Assembly: GCA_963703075.1 (NCBI GenBank)
Contig: OY969786.1
Span: 3,906,001-3,970,000, forward strand
Direction of reading: 5' to 3'
Length of the DNA: 64,000 bases
Source of the DNA: Korobacter sp963703075
GTDB lineage: Bacteria; Acidobacteriota; Terriglobia; Terriglobales; Acidobacteriaceae
The position numbers and the translations under genes are program-made. The notes beneath the pieces are model-generated. The model worked only from the letters and a program-made list of their open reading frames with translations. It made no database searches and was not told where the DNA came from. The first letter of the stretch is position 1; every line of letters begins with the position of its first letter. This document shows positions 8,645 through 17,647 of the stretch, one piece after another.

Positions 8645-9601
8645 CTACTTGCAACGCGGAAACTCGCTGTCGTACTCTCCGTTCGACTCTCGCAGCTTTT
8701 TCAGATCCTTCTTTGAGAGCTGGGGCATCAGTTCGTCCACTCTTGTCTTTGCCGTTCCATCGCCCGGCTTCGCCGCGTGACGATAGAGCAGGTATGCCTC
8801 CCGCAGGTTCCGCTCTACGCCTTTCCCATCGCGCACGATGTCCGCGAGCGCGACGATCGAATCGGTCACGTTCACGCGCGTTCCTTGCACATAAAGCTCG
8901 CAGGCCTGGTGCAGATCGACCGGCACACCGTCGCCTGTCTCATACGCTTTGCCAAGCAGCGAGTACGCGTCCCGCTCACGCGCTTTCACCGCGACCGCCA
9001 ACCATTGCGCCGCCGCTGCCGGGTCACGACGCGTGCCGATGCCGCTTGCGTAGATATGCGCCAGCCGCAAGGCAGCAACGCCGTTTCCCGCTTCCGCCGC
9101 TAGCGTATACATCGCCATGCCCCGCGCCGAATCCGCCGGAATCTCCACTCCATTGAGGTACGTGTCCCCGGCGCGCATCTCGCAACTTTGCAGGTTCGCC
9201 GGCTTGGCATCCGTCTTCTCGCGTTCAAACGCTGCTTTGCCCTCCGCATCTCCACCTTCGGCAGCCAGCAGGAACCATTGGCAGGCGAACTCCTCGTTGG
9301 CCGCGACGCCATCTCCGTTGTAAAACGCCGTCCCCAGCAGGAAGTACGCCCGCGCGTAGCCTTGCTTGGCGGCACGGCGATACCACTCCACCGCTTGGGC
9401 TTCATCTTTGGCTACGCCATCCCCTTCGCGGTACCGGATGCCAAGTTCGGTTTGCGCCCGTGCATCGCCATCTTCTGCTCGCTTCTGCAACGAAGCGATC
9501 GACTCTTGTAGTTTCTTTGCCGTTTTTTTCGCTTGCGCCGCTCCCGCCTGGTTCAGCAGCAAGCACAGTCCCACGACCGCTCCGATCGCGAATCCCTTCA
9601 A
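8645..9601 (-). CDS. Secreted Sel1-like repeat protein
   Basis: 318 residues with an N-terminal signal peptide (hydrophobic residues about 5-22, AGAAQA). Sel1/TPR-like repeats follow, recognised by the recurring pattern A..LG..Y..G.GV..D...A..W...AA..G (ARAQTELGIRYREGDGVAKD; ARAYFLLGTAFYNGDGVAAN; DAYSLLGKAYETGDGVPVD; SIVALADIVRDGKGVERN). At least five units are visible. These repeats make protein-binding scaffolds, here probably periplasmic. No catalytic motif. It converges with deoC. Confidence 0.85.
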   Translation of the reverse strand: MKGFAIGAVVGLCLLLNQAGAAQAKKTAKKLQESIASLQKRAEDGDARAQTELGIRYREGDGVAKDEAQAVEWYRRAAKQGYARAYFLLGTAFYNGDGVAANEEFACQWFLLAAEGGDAEGKAAFEREKTDAKPANLQSCEMRAGDTYLNGVEIPADSARGMAMYTLAAEAGNGVAALRLAHIYASGIGTRRDPAAAAQWLAVAVKARERDAYSLLGKAYETGDGVPVDLHQACELYVQGTRVNVTDSIVALADIVRDGKGVERNLREAYLLYRHAAKPGDGTAKTRVDELMPQLSKKDLKKLRESNGEYDSEFPRCK

Positions 9602-9655
9602 CGCTTCTCCTCAGAGTCTCTGGATGGCTGCATGGTAGCGCACGACTTCCTTCTC

Positions 9656-9690
9656 CACAAAACAGAACGGGAAGCCGTCAGGCTCCCCGT
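9656..9690 (-). terminator. Rho-independent terminator after the CADD-type gene
   Basis: A 10-bp stem with one mismatch (ACGGGGAGCC / GGCTTCCCGT, loop TGAC, read on the minus strand) is followed by the T-rich TCTGTTTTG, 28 bp after the stop codon. Confidence 0.7.
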
Positions 9691-9717
9691 TGAACAAAGT
9701 CGAACTCCTTCGGAATT

Positions 9718-10401
9718 TCAGAGCACAGTCGCGGTCCGGCGCGCTTCCATGCCGTCCAGCACTTGCCATAGCTTCTCCGCTGCGGCCTCGCCGGCGGCAA
9801 GCGCTGCTTCGCGTTCCTCCGGATGAGCCTCCACTTCGGCCGTCAGCAACTCGCCCCATACGCGCGCGTGCTCCACGTCCGCATACTTGTGCAGATCGAA
9901 GTAGCCGCAAGTCTTCCGGTCCGCCCCATACCGCTCCTTCAAACCCTTCGACTTCTCCGTCGCGACGCGCGGCACTTGTGACTCATAGGCGTAAAACGCC
10001 GCCAGCGCCTCGGCTTTGCTGCCGATACTTGCTGTTTGGCGGAACCACGCAATCGCGGCACTCACCTCATCGCTCGGCTGAGACGCGCGTACGGCCTCGC
10101 GCTCCGTTCCCATGCCTTCCGCGAAATCCAGCCAGATCTCGCTGTGGGGGCGTCCTTCGATCTCTTCTCCGGCAAGGTTGCGCAGTACTGCCCGACGCAT
10201 CTCGCCATCTGCAAGACGCGTGTGCAACGCGCTCAGGTACGACGGAAAGGCGGCGACGTGATGGTAATAATCCGACGCGTAAGCACCCAGATCCTCGCGC
10301 GTGAGCGTGCCCGCGCTCCACGCTTTGTAATACGGATGGCAGAGCAGGTCGTGTTTCGCGATCCGCGCATTCAGTTCGTTCAGAAGCTGCTGACTTTCCA
10401 T
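9718..10401 (-). CDS. CADD-type heme-oxygenase-fold diiron protein, probable self-sacrificing p-aminobenzoate synthase
   Basis: 227 residues from the ATG at 10401 (GAGGTGAG upstream; that site contains the alternative GTG at 10410). It aligns end to end with Chlamydia CADD from memory, e.g. LTREDLGAYASDYYHHVAAF and FYAYESQVPRVATEK. All six metal ligands are in place: E79, H86, E140, H171, D175, H178. So are the residues reported for CADD chemistry: Y25 (CADD Y27, the tyrosine consumed), Y41 (Y43) and K150 (K152, amino donor). In Chlamydia the protein turns its own tyrosine into p-aminobenzoate for folate, replacing PabABC. The TenA/PqqC relatives share the fold but not these residues. Apparently monocistronic, with its own terminator. 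Family assignment is strong; activity is inferred. Confidence 0.85.
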   Translation of the reverse strand: MESQQLLNELNARIAKHDLLCHPYYKAWSAGTLTREDLGAYASDYYHHVAAFPSYLSALHTRLADGEMRRAVLRNLAGEEIEGRPHSEIWLDFAEGMGTEREAVRASQPSDEVSAAIAWFRQTASIGSKAEALAAFYAYESQVPRVATEKSKGLKERYGADRKTCGYFDLHKYADVEHARVWGELLTAEVEAHPEEREAALAAGEAAAEKLWQVLDGMEARRTATVL

Positions 10402-10462
10402 AACGCTCACCTCGATCGATGCATTTGGAACCCGAAAACTATATCGCGAGTGATGGGGCTAC

Positions 10463-10480
10463 GTCACACGGGGGTGTGAC
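10463..10480. promoter_or_regulatory. Perfect inverted repeat abutting the start codon of the TonB-C gene
   Basis: GTCACAC-GGGG-GTGTGAC ends one base before the ATG at 10481. The G-run in its loop and 3' arm is the only Shine-Dalgarno-like sequence, so it could be a dimeric repressor operator or a hairpin hiding the ribosome site. Both roles are inferred. Confidence 0.45.
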
Positions 10481-10867
10481 ATGTTGAGCTCCAAGAGTAA
10501 AATCTTCTTCATGCTGCGGCGTCTCTCGGTGGTACTGATTTTGGCAGCGATGGCATTCCACGCCGGGGCTCAGACCCCTTCTGATCCCGGCAGTACACCA
10601 CCGGCGCACAAGAGTGCGAGCCGAATGACTCCTCCTGCCGTGATTCTCGACCCTTCGCCCCCGCCCGTGGGTTCGCGAGGCGTCGTCGTCCTTTCGTTGG
10701 TGGTCGATCCCAAAGGGGTGCCGCGCGACCTTCAAGTTGTTAAGTCGCTCGACCGCAACAGCGACGAAGCGGCGCTGAAGACAGTGAAAGAGTGGAGATT
10801 TCAGCCAGCGAAAAAAGACGGCCAGCCGGTCGCGGTCAAAGTCAATGTCGAAGTCAATTTTCGATAA
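10481..10867 (+). CDS. Short periplasmic TonB C-terminal-domain protein
   Basis: 128 residues: a signal-type N-terminus (residues about 11-31, ending AFHAGAQ), a short Pro/Ser linker, then a TonB C-terminal fold (GVVVLSLVVDPKGVPRDLQV...AALKTVKEWRFQPAKKDGQPV). Full TonB has an N-terminal membrane anchor and a long Pro-rich spacer, which are absent here. It is therefore more like the stand-alone energy-transducer-like proteins common in Acidobacteriota. An alternative ATG at 10511 gives a shorter signal peptide. A perfect inverted repeat sits directly before the start. Confidence 0.8.
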   Translation: MLSSKSKIFFMLRRLSVVLILAAMAFHAGAQTPSDPGSTPPAHKSASRMTPPAVILDPSPPPVGSRGVVVLSLVVDPKGVPRDLQVVKSLDRNSDEAALKTVKEWRFQPAKKDGQPVAVKVNVEVNFR

Positions 10868-10914
10868 CAGCGTCGTCATCGGCCAATCCGCCCAAATCCC
10901 GCTAAAATAGGCAC

Positions 10915-12865
10915 GTGGGGTTCACCGAACAATACGATGTCGCCGTTGTCGGCGCCGGACATGCGGGATGCGAGGCCGCCATGGCGGCTGCCCGCATGGG
11001 CCTGCGCACCGCGCTCTTCACCCTCAACGTCGATCTCATCGCGCAGATGTCGTGCAATCCCGCAGTGGGCGGCATTGCCAAGGGACATCTCGTCCGTGAA
11101 GTCGACGCCCTTGGCGGCATCATGGGCGAAGTCACCGACGCGGTCGGCATTCAGTTCCGCCTGCTCAACACCTCCCGCGGACCAGCCGGTATGGTCGCCG
11201 CGTGCCCAGTGCGACAAGCAGCAGTACCGCCTGAAAATGCGCGAGGTTCTTGAAAGCGAGCCGAACCTCCACATCAAGCAGGCCGAGGTGGCGGACCTCA
11301 TCGTCGAAGACTTCGTCGATCCGGCCCACCCTGAGCGCATCAAGATCGCGCGCGGCATCAAACTGCGCGATGGCCGCACCGTGGGCGCCCAGGCGGTGGT
11401 CATCACCACCGGCACATTTCTCAACGGCCTCATCCACTGCGGCGAAGAACGCTATCCAGCGGGCCGCAGCGGCGAGCCTCCTTCGATTCTCCTGGGCGAG
11501 TCGCTCAAACAATTCGGCCTGCGCGGTTGCCGCCTGAAAACCGGCACGCCTCCCCGCCTCGACGGCCGGTCGATCGATTGGTCGCGCTTCACCGAGCAGC
11601 CAGGCGATGCCGAGCCGACGCCCTTCAGCTTCCGCACCCGGAAGATCGTGCAGAAGCAGGTGCCGTGCTACATCGCCTACACCACGCCGGAAACGCACCA
11701 GATCATCCGCGAGAACGTGCACCGCTCGCCGATGTACAGCGGCCAGATCCAGTCCACCGGCCCGCGGTATTGCCCGTCGATCGAAGACAAAATCGTCAAG
11801 TTTCCCGACAAGGAAACGCACCAGCTTTTCCTTGAACCCGAGGGCCTGAATACCCACGAGGTGTACGTCAACGGAATGAGTACATCGATGCCGATCGATG
11901 TGCAGCTCCGCATGATCCATTCCATCCCCGGTTTGGAAAATGCCGAGATGCTGCGTCCCGGCTACGCCATCGAATACGATTCCATCGATCCCACCGAGCT
12001 CCAGCGCACCCTCGAGACCAAGATAATCGGCGCTCTCTATCTCGCCGGTCAGATCAACGGCACCAGCGGTTACGAAGAAGCCGCCTGCCAGGGCCTCATG
12101 GCCGGCATCAATGCCGCCCTGGCGGTAAAGCACGAGCCGCCGCTGGTGCTCGATCGCACCGAGGCCTACACCGCGATTCTTATCGACGACCTGATCAGCA
12201 AGGGGACCAATGAGCCCTACCGCATGTTTACGTCGCGCGCCGAGTTTCGCTTGCACCTGCGTATCGACAACGCGGACCGCCGCCTCACCCCGCACGGTCG
12301 CCGCGTCGGCTTGATCAAGGACGAAGCATGGCACGAGCATCTCGCCAAGCAGCAGCGCATGGAAGCACTTCGTGCCGTTCTCGAAAAATCTCGAATACGC
12401 ACATCGGATCTGCCGGCGGATCTCGCAGAAAAATTTGGCAATATTGATGGTTCGACAATTTCACAACTGTTAAAACGTCCTGAAAGCGATATCGTTCTTT
12501 TCACCGAAATTATTCGCCGCGTCTATCCTTCATTCTTTGACCGCGGCTCTTCCGACCGCGAATTTGCTTCCGACGTTCGTAACGAACTCAAGTCGGTAGA
12601 AACCGAGATCAAATATGCCGGCTATCTCGATCAGCAGATCAAGGCCATCGACCGCCTGAAGCGCGCCGAGCAGCGCCTTATTCCCGAATGGTTCGATTAC
12701 TCCAATGTCAGCGGCCTCTCCCGCGAGATGCGCGAGAAAATGCAACGCGTCCGTCCGCAGACCATCGGGCAGGCGAGCCGCATTCCCGGCGTGACCCCCG
12801 CCGCCGTCTCACTCATCAACGTTTACATCGAGATTCAGGGCCGCAACCAGCAACCGAAGTTGTAG
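10915..12865 (+). CDS. mnmG: tRNA uridine-5-carboxymethylaminomethyl modification enzyme MnmG (frameshifted)
   Basis: An FAD-dependent enzyme that works with MnmE on U34 of tRNAs. The N-terminal frame has the Rossmann FAD motif VVGAGHAGCEAA and SCNPAVGGIAKGHLVREVDALGG. The downstream frame continues the conserved WSPRAQCDKQQYRLKM through LKTGTPPRLDGRSIDW, YCPSIEDKI, QINGTSGYEEAACQGL and the C-terminal helical domain to 12865. The switch is at about 11189-11193, where GCCGGTATGG replaces the expected GCCGTATGG: one extra G. Removing it gives a normal 649-residue protein. Start GTG at 10915. No other decay is visible, so sequence error is likelier than a pseudogene. Confidence 0.9.
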
Positions 12866-12923
12866 TGCACGTGTGGCAGTAAGCTGTGCCGGGCCAACCA
12901 TCCATTCGTTCATTGGAGGATTT

Positions 12924-13418
12924 ATGTCAATCGGCCAATCCATGATGGGAGAGATGGAACACGAGATGTCGAACACGCGCCGCGTCCTGGAACGCGTGCC
13001 GATGGAGAAGGCCGATTGGAAACCCCATCCGAAGTCGGGCACCCTCGCCTGGCTTGCCGGGCACTGCGCTGTCATGCCGGAATGGGGCGCGGTCACGAGT
13101 ACCCAGGACGAGCTCGATATTGCCGGCGTGGAGAGCGCGGTGCCGAAGTTCACCTCCCGCGATCAAATGCTGGCGCACTTCGACCGTGAATTGGCAAAGT
13201 TTCGAGAAGTCTTAAAGATAATCTCCGACGAGGAGATGTTGAAGGCGTGGACGCTGCGCGCCGGGCCGCAGGTGATCTTCACCATGCCCCGCGTGGCCGT
13301 ATTGCGCGGCACGGTGATGAACCACATGATTCATCATCGCGGCGAACTCATGGTCTACTTGCGACTGCTCGACGTGCCGCTGCCCGCGCTTTACGGTCCA
13401 ACTGCCGACGAAAATTAG
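12924..13418 (+). CDS. DinB family protein
   Basis: A 164-residue four-helix-bundle protein with the DinB/YfiT metal site pattern: an early histidine in AGHCAVMPEW and the late HxxxH in MNHMIHHRGELMVYLR. Start at the ATG at 12924, preceded by GGAGG, rather than the upstream in-frame ATG at 12873. Family members are metal-dependent thiol transferases or uncharacterised stress proteins; the substrate is unknown. It follows mnmG by 58 bp and may be co-transcribed. Confidence 0.85.
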   Translation: MSIGQSMMGEMEHEMSNTRRVLERVPMEKADWKPHPKSGTLAWLAGHCAVMPEWGAVTSTQDELDIAGVESAVPKFTSRDQMLAHFDRELAKFREVLKIISDEEMLKAWTLRAGPQVIFTMPRVAVLRGTVMNHMIHHRGELMVYLRLLDVPLPALYGPTADEN

Positions 13419-13435
13419 ATTCCGGGCAATAGCAA

Positions 13436-13456
13436 AGGCCGGCATACAGCCGGCCT
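13436..13456. terminator. Bidirectional hairpin terminator
   Basis: AGGCCGGC-ATACA-GCCGGCCT, a perfect 8-bp stem between the convergent dinB-like and HU genes. The T-runs are weak on both sides. Confidence 0.6.
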
Positions 13457-13479
13457 AGTGCGTACCGTCGAAGCAGAAA

Positions 13480-13776
13480 CTACTTCTTGCTGGGAGCGAT
13501 CGAATCCTTCGCGGCCTTGGCCACGCGGAACTTCACGACGGTCTTCGCAGGAATCTTGATCGGCTCGCCGGTCTGGGGATTGCGGCCCACGCGCGCCTTG
13601 CGGTTCGATTTCACCAGGCGGCCGAGGCCCGGAATTACGAACACGCCGTTCTTCTTGGTCTCTTTGATCGCAACTTCGGCGAGCGATTCCAGAAACGCTG
13701 CGGCTGTTTTATTGCTGACTTCGTGGCTCTCTGCCATGTGGCGGACGAGCTGTGTCTTGGTCATACCTGATGCCAT
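13480..13776 (-). CDS. HU/IHF family DNA-binding protein
   Basis: A 98-residue histone-like protein: KTQLVRHMAE at the N-terminus, the beta-arm region with GRLVKSNRKARVGRNPQTGEPI and the proline of the intercalating tip, and the closing KTVVKFRVAKAAKD. Nucleoid architecture by family. The start at 13776 is supported by AAGGAGGA with a 7-nt spacer. A much longer in-frame extension to 14046 has no conserved sequence. The basic C-terminus (IAPSKK) is slightly longer than E. coli HU. Confidence 0.93.
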   Translation of the reverse strand: MASGMTKTQLVRHMAESHEVSNKTAAAFLESLAEVAIKETKKNGVFVIPGLGRLVKSNRKARVGRNPQTGEPIKIPAKTVVKFRVAKAAKDSIAPSKK

Positions 13777-14103
13777 AGGAAAATCCTCCTTGATTTTGAG
13801 CCTCTTCGCCTCCATGGGAATCTTGCCAGGATCGTGCGGAAACCCGCGATCCATGCGGCTTTTCATCTCTAGGCGGTGCTCAATTGCGCACATCATATTA
13901 CATGCGCGCACGATTTGAACAGCATTTTCGCCAGTTTTTATGCGGGTTTTCCACAGGGTACCCTCGCCGTGCCCGCTCCCCACGCAGGTTTGCGCTACAT
14001 CACGTGACAGTATGTTTACCATTCTTAACATAAATGGTTGCCGCACTTTGCGTGCTTCGTCTGCGCGCTACATTTCTTCCGGCACTTCGGTAGTAAGGAT
14101 TTA
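13777..14103. other. Intergenic region between HU and folK
   Basis: No supported gene. It must hold the HU promoter: on the minus strand a TAATAT at 13895-13900 is a candidate -10 without a clear -35. A 6-bp inverted repeat (ACCATT / AATGGT, 14018-14038) follows the folK end. A 37-codon Cys-rich minus-strand frame overlaps the folK 3' end (14025-14138); it has no ribosome site and is not called. Confidence 0.5.
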
Positions 14104-14598
14104 CTACGAATTTTCTTCCCGCAAAAGGCGCACCGCATCGTGGGAAACCAGCGTTTTAAGCAGCTGGAATGCGGTCTTGCGAAGTATCGGATGCATTGCC
14201 TCCGGCGCAATCTCCGCCAGCGGAGCGAGTACGAAACGCCGTTCGTGCAGCGCCGGATGCGGCACCGTCAGCTCAGCGGTATTGACCGTTTCGTCATCGT
14301 AGAGCAACAAATCGATGTCGATATTGCGCGGACCTTTTGGCTCGATCCGCTCGCGTCCCATCCCCCGTTCGATCTCCAGCAGCCTTCGCATCAGAACCAC
14401 AGGCGTTAACGTCGTGCGCAATTCTACGGCGCAATTCACGAACCAGGGCTGGTCCGTAACCTCAACCGGTTCGGTTTCGTAAAAGGATGAAACGCGGGAA
14501 ACCTCGCCTGCAGACTGCAGGCGGCCAATCGCCTCGCGCAGGCTCGCCACTCGGTCTCCCAGGTTCGAGCCAAGCGATAAATAGGCGACATGCTGCAT
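14104..14598 (-). CDS. folK: 2-amino-4-hydroxy-6-hydroxymethyldihydropteridine pyrophosphokinase
   Basis: 164 residues; transfers pyrophosphate from ATP to 6-hydroxymethyl-dihydropterin in folate synthesis. Motifs: AYLSLGSNLGDR, SSFYETEPV, PWFVNCAVEL, the Mg-binding GPRNIDIDLLLY, and VPHPALHERRFVLAPLAEI. It lies 60 bp downstream of lpxC on the same strand, probably one transcript. With the CADD-type gene at 9718 it is one of two folate-related genes here; folP and pab genes are not in the window. Confidence 0.95.
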   Translation of the reverse strand: MQHVAYLSLGSNLGDRVASLREAIGRLQSAGEVSRVSSFYETEPVEVTDQPWFVNCAVELRTTLTPVVLMRRLLEIERGMGRERIEPKGPRNIDIDLLLYDDETVNTAELTVPHPALHERRFVLAPLAEIAPEAMHPILRKTAFQLLKTLVSHDAVRLLREENS

Positions 14599-14658
14599 GG
14601 GGTCATTATGCGCGGGAGGGCCGCGCCACGGTCAACGGATCTAATTTCCTTGGGATTC

Positions 14659-15570
14659 TTACAAACGTTCGCTGAGCGCGGAAGGACTACCGATCATCGG
14701 AATTTCACTGCTGTCTTCGTCATCGGTCGTGGATTCTTCCCACAACGACTGATCGCGCAGGATCTTGGAGACCAGCGCCGTGTGCATGGCGTGTCCGGCG
14801 CGGTCCGCCACAATGCGCCCCAACAAGCGCCGCCCCAGCAGCGCCAGGTCGCCGATCAAGTCGAGCACCTTGTGGCGCACGAATTCATCGGCATAGCGCA
14901 GCGGCGGGTTCAGGATCCCCTGGTCGGTCAATACGATCGCGTTGGCTTCCGAGGCGCCGCGGATCAATCCCATGTTCAGCATCGCGGCCCGGTCGCGCAG
15001 GAATCCAAAGGTTCGCGCCGACGCAATCTCGCGCAGAAAATTGCCGTTCGAGAGTTCGACTTCGAAGCTCTCGCGGCCAATGAGCGGGTGCGGAAAATTA
15101 ATCGAGTAGCTGACCGAGTAACCGTCGAACGGATAGACCCCGATGAACTTGTCGCCTTCGCGCAGTTCGATGGGCTTTACGATCCGCATATAGATCCGCT
15201 TGCGCCGCTGCTTCCGCACGCCCGCCCGCACAATCATTTCCACGAACGGCTGCGCGCTGCCATCCAGGATCGGCAACTCCAGGTTGTCGATCTCCACAAT
15301 TGCGTTGTCGATGCCCATCCCGATGAAGGCCGACAACAGGTGCTCGGTCGTCGAAATCAGCACGCCTTTCTTCATCAAACTCGTGGCATAACTAACTTTT
15401 GCCACATTGCGCCCGGTCGCCTCGATCTCGAACCCATCGAGATCCGTGCGACGAAAGGCAATGCCAACTCCCGCCGGGGCCGGCACCATGCGCAGATGTA
15501 CCGGCGCACCGCTGTGCAGCCCGACTCCGTGACACTCCACCGGAATTCGAATTGTTTGTTCGAAACCCAA
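14659..15570 (-). CDS. lpxC: UDP-3-O-acyl-N-acetylglucosamine deacetylase
   Basis: 303 residues; the committed zinc-dependent step of lipid A synthesis. Catalytic base E76 with zinc ligand H77 (STTEHLLSAF), zinc ligands H233 and D237 (RHKVLDLIGD) and H260 (AGHAMH) are present. The start is probably TTG at 15570 (LGFEQTI is read as MGFEQTI), with a weak ribosome site. Its presence means a lipopolysaccharide-bearing, Gram-negative envelope. It leads a likely lpxC-folK operon. Confidence 0.95.
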   Translation of the reverse strand: MGFEQTIRIPVECHGVGLHSGAPVHLRMVPAPAGVGIAFRRTDLDGFEIEATGRNVAKVSYATSLMKKGVLISTTEHLLSAFIGMGIDNAIVEIDNLELPILDGSAQPFVEMIVRAGVRKQRRKRIYMRIVKPIELREGDKFIGVYPFDGYSVSYSINFPHPLIGRESFEVELSNGNFLREIASARTFGFLRDRAAMLNMGLIRGASEANAIVLTDQGILNPPLRYADEFVRHKVLDLIGDLALLGRRLLGRIVADRAGHAMHTALVSKILRDQSLWEESTTDDEDSSEIPMIGSPSALSERL

Positions 15571-15711
15571 ATTGCTTGAACCGTATCTTGTGAGCTCCTA
15601 ATAGATTACAGGCGTCAGCAGCTCCACGTATGTGGCTATTTCGACACAGTTTATGGGGTGAGTTGTGGTCATTTAACCGCGCTCGAACGGCAGGCCCGTT
15701 TACAATCCCGC

Positions 15712-16846
15712 ATGGCCGAAGCCCACGATTTCTCGAAGTTACTGATCGAACTGGGCGGCGCACTCGTCGGTCTGGCGCTCCTGGCGCGCCTCGCCAGCCG
15801 CTGGGGCATCTCTTCCATTCCCCTCTACCTGCTCGGAGGCCTCGCCTTCGGCAAAGGCGGAATCGCTCCCCTCAGCCTGAGCCATGACTTCATCGGCACC
15901 GGCGCAGAGATCGGCGTTCTACTGCTGCTCTTCATGCTCGGTCTGGAATACAGCGGCGATCAGCTGCGCGACAATCTGCGCACTGGCCTTCCCTCAGGAC
16001 TGATCGATTTTCTTTTCAACTTTCCGCCTGGATTGATTGCCGGCCTGTTGCTCGGATGGAATGTGTTGCCCGCCTTGCTGCTCGGTGGCGTGACTTGGAT
16101 CTCCTCGTCCGGCATCATCTCGAAAGTGCTGGCGGAACTCGGTCGGCAATCGAATCCCGAGATGCCGCGAATCTTGTCGATCCTGGTCTTTGAAGATCTC
16201 GCGATGGCCGTCTATCTGCCGGTGGTAGCGGTTCTCACCGCAGGAGGCGGCCCGTCAAAAATCGCCACCGATGTAGGCATCGCGATTGGCGCCGTGCTGG
16301 TCGTGCTCTTCGTCGCACTGCGTTATGGGCAACGTTGGAGCGCCGCTGTCGCCCACGAGTCGGACGAAATCGTTTTGCTCTCGACCTTGGGCACCGTGTT
16401 ACTGGTCGCCGGGCTGGCGCAGCATGTGCAGGTCTCCGCGGCGATTGGCGCCTTCTTGGTAGGCATCGCCGTCTCGGGGCCGATCACCGAACAGTCCCAT
16501 CGGCTGCTGGCGCCGCTGCGTGATCTTTTTGCGGCGGTGTTTTTCTTCTTCTTCGGCATGCAGATCGACCCATCGCAGTTACCGCGCGTCGCCCCGGCGG
16601 CGCTCGCACTCGCAGCCGCGACTGCCCTTACCAAGGTTGCCACAGGTTACTGGTCAGCCCGAGGCGCGAGCCTCGATCGCCACGCCCGCTGGCGCGCCGG
16701 GGTTGCGCTCATCGCCCGCGGCGAGTTCTCGATGGTGATCGCCGGCCTCGGTACCGCGCTCGAGCCAGCTCTCGGCTCGACTCTCCGCCGCTTACATCCT
16801 CGTGTTGGCGATTGCCGGCCCGGTTATCGCCCGGCTCGTGAAGTAA
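15712..16846 (+). CDS. CPA2-family cation:proton antiporter (frameshifted near C-terminus)
   Basis: A polytopic membrane protein with about 11 hydrophobic segments. It carries KefB/NapA-like signatures: LLLLFMLGLEYSGDQLR, ISSSGIISKVLAELGR, SILVFEDLAMAVYLPV, AFLVGIAVSG and VALIARGEFSMVIAGLG. There is no C-terminal TrkA-N domain. At about 16779-16781 one extra base moves the frame into an unnatural Arg/Pro-rich tail. Correcting it gives SAAYILVLAIAGPVIARLVK and a stop at 16844-16846, for 377 residues. Start 15712 is preferred to 15658. It is divergent from lpxC and probably exchanges Na+ or K+ for H+. Confidence 0.82.
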
Positions 16847-16855
16847 ACGCACGCA

Positions 16856-17479
16856 TTACCGTGCACGCACTTTCACAAATGCCCCCTCCGGCAACTTCGT
16901 GCCGAGAAACTGCACCACCCCGTCCTTCACGATGCCGTTTACTTCGAGGGGCTGTTTTTCGTACTGTCGGGCTTCAGTGGGACGCTCGACACTGCCGTTC
17001 GCCTCGCGTTTGCGTCCCATGCCACGATCCATTGCGTCATTGGCCAGCGCGTCAGCCTCTTTGTTCCCGCCACGCAAGGTGTGCTCGATGCGGAACCACT
17101 CTAGCGACCGAATCATGACCCGCGCCCGGCTGTAGAGGTCCTGCAGGTTGGGCGACTTCACCTTGTACTCGCCGCGAATCTGCTTCACCAACAGCTCCGA
17201 GTCCGCCACTACCTTCAGCGCGCGAAATCCGTTCTTCGCAGCGTAATCCAGTGCCGCCAGCAGACCCGAATATTCGGCGACGTTGTTCGTCTGGTGACCG
17301 AGGTATCCGCTGAGCTGGTCGACTTTCTTTCCGGATTCATCTTCCAGCACCACGCCGAATCCCGCTGGTCCCGGATTCCCACGCGCCCCGCCGTCCACAT
17401 GCGCGATCAAAACTTTGGCCGGCTTCTTCGGACCTGGTTCAGCCTCGGAAGGAAACAACGATTCAGACTTCGCAATCAT
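16856..17479 (-). CDS. Ribonuclease H type I-like protein
   Basis: 207 residues. The RNase H fold spans about residues 22-155 with the acidic catalytic set D29 (HVDGGARGNPGPAG), E69 (NNVAEYSGLLAAL), D93 (VVADSELLVKQI) and D143 (GNKEADALAND). It resembles the halobacterial/Bacillus YpdQ-type RNase HI more than E. coli RnhA. About 50 extra C-terminal residues (KDGVVQFLGTKLPEGAFVKV) form an unfamiliar module. It hydrolyses the RNA of RNA-DNA hybrids by family. It converges with the antiporter, and a terminator lies just upstream of its start. Confidence 0.9.
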   Translation of the reverse strand: MIAKSESLFPSEAEPGPKKPAKVLIAHVDGGARGNPGPAGFGVVLEDESGKKVDQLSGYLGHQTNNVAEYSGLLAALDYAAKNGFRALKVVADSELLVKQIRGEYKVKSPNLQDLYSRARVMIRSLEWFRIEHTLRGGNKEADALANDAMDRGMGRKREANGSVERPTEARQYEKQPLEVNGIVKDGVVQFLGTKLPEGAFVKVRAR

Positions 17480-17497
17480 GCAGCGAGTCTAAATGAA

Positions 17498-17525
17498 AAG
17501 GGCGATGACTTTTGCCATCGCCCTT
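17498..17525 (-). terminator. Rho-independent terminator
   Basis: 10-bp perfect stem (AAGGGCGATG / CATCGCCCTT), followed on the minus strand by TTTTCATTTAG. It separates the zinc-ribbon gene from rnhA downstream. Confidence 0.7.
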
Positions 17526-17647
17526 GGTTCCTCTCGTCGACTGGTTCTCACTTCGTCCGCGGCGGGCCCACGTACAAGCCCGTCTTTCCCACGCTTCCCC
17601 TTGTCATTGCGAGGCGCCGCTCCTGCGCCGTGGCAACCTGCTATTCG

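Noticed and set aside
10915..11253. Stand-alone 112-residue flavoprotein
   Set aside because: It is the N-terminal part of mnmG, cut off by the extra G near 11190.
14025..14138. 37-residue Cys-rich minus-strand frame (CAFCGKK...CRKKC) overlapping the folK end
   Set aside because: The cysteines could suggest a zinc ribbon, but there is no ribosome site, it overlaps folK in another frame, and it is too short to judge.
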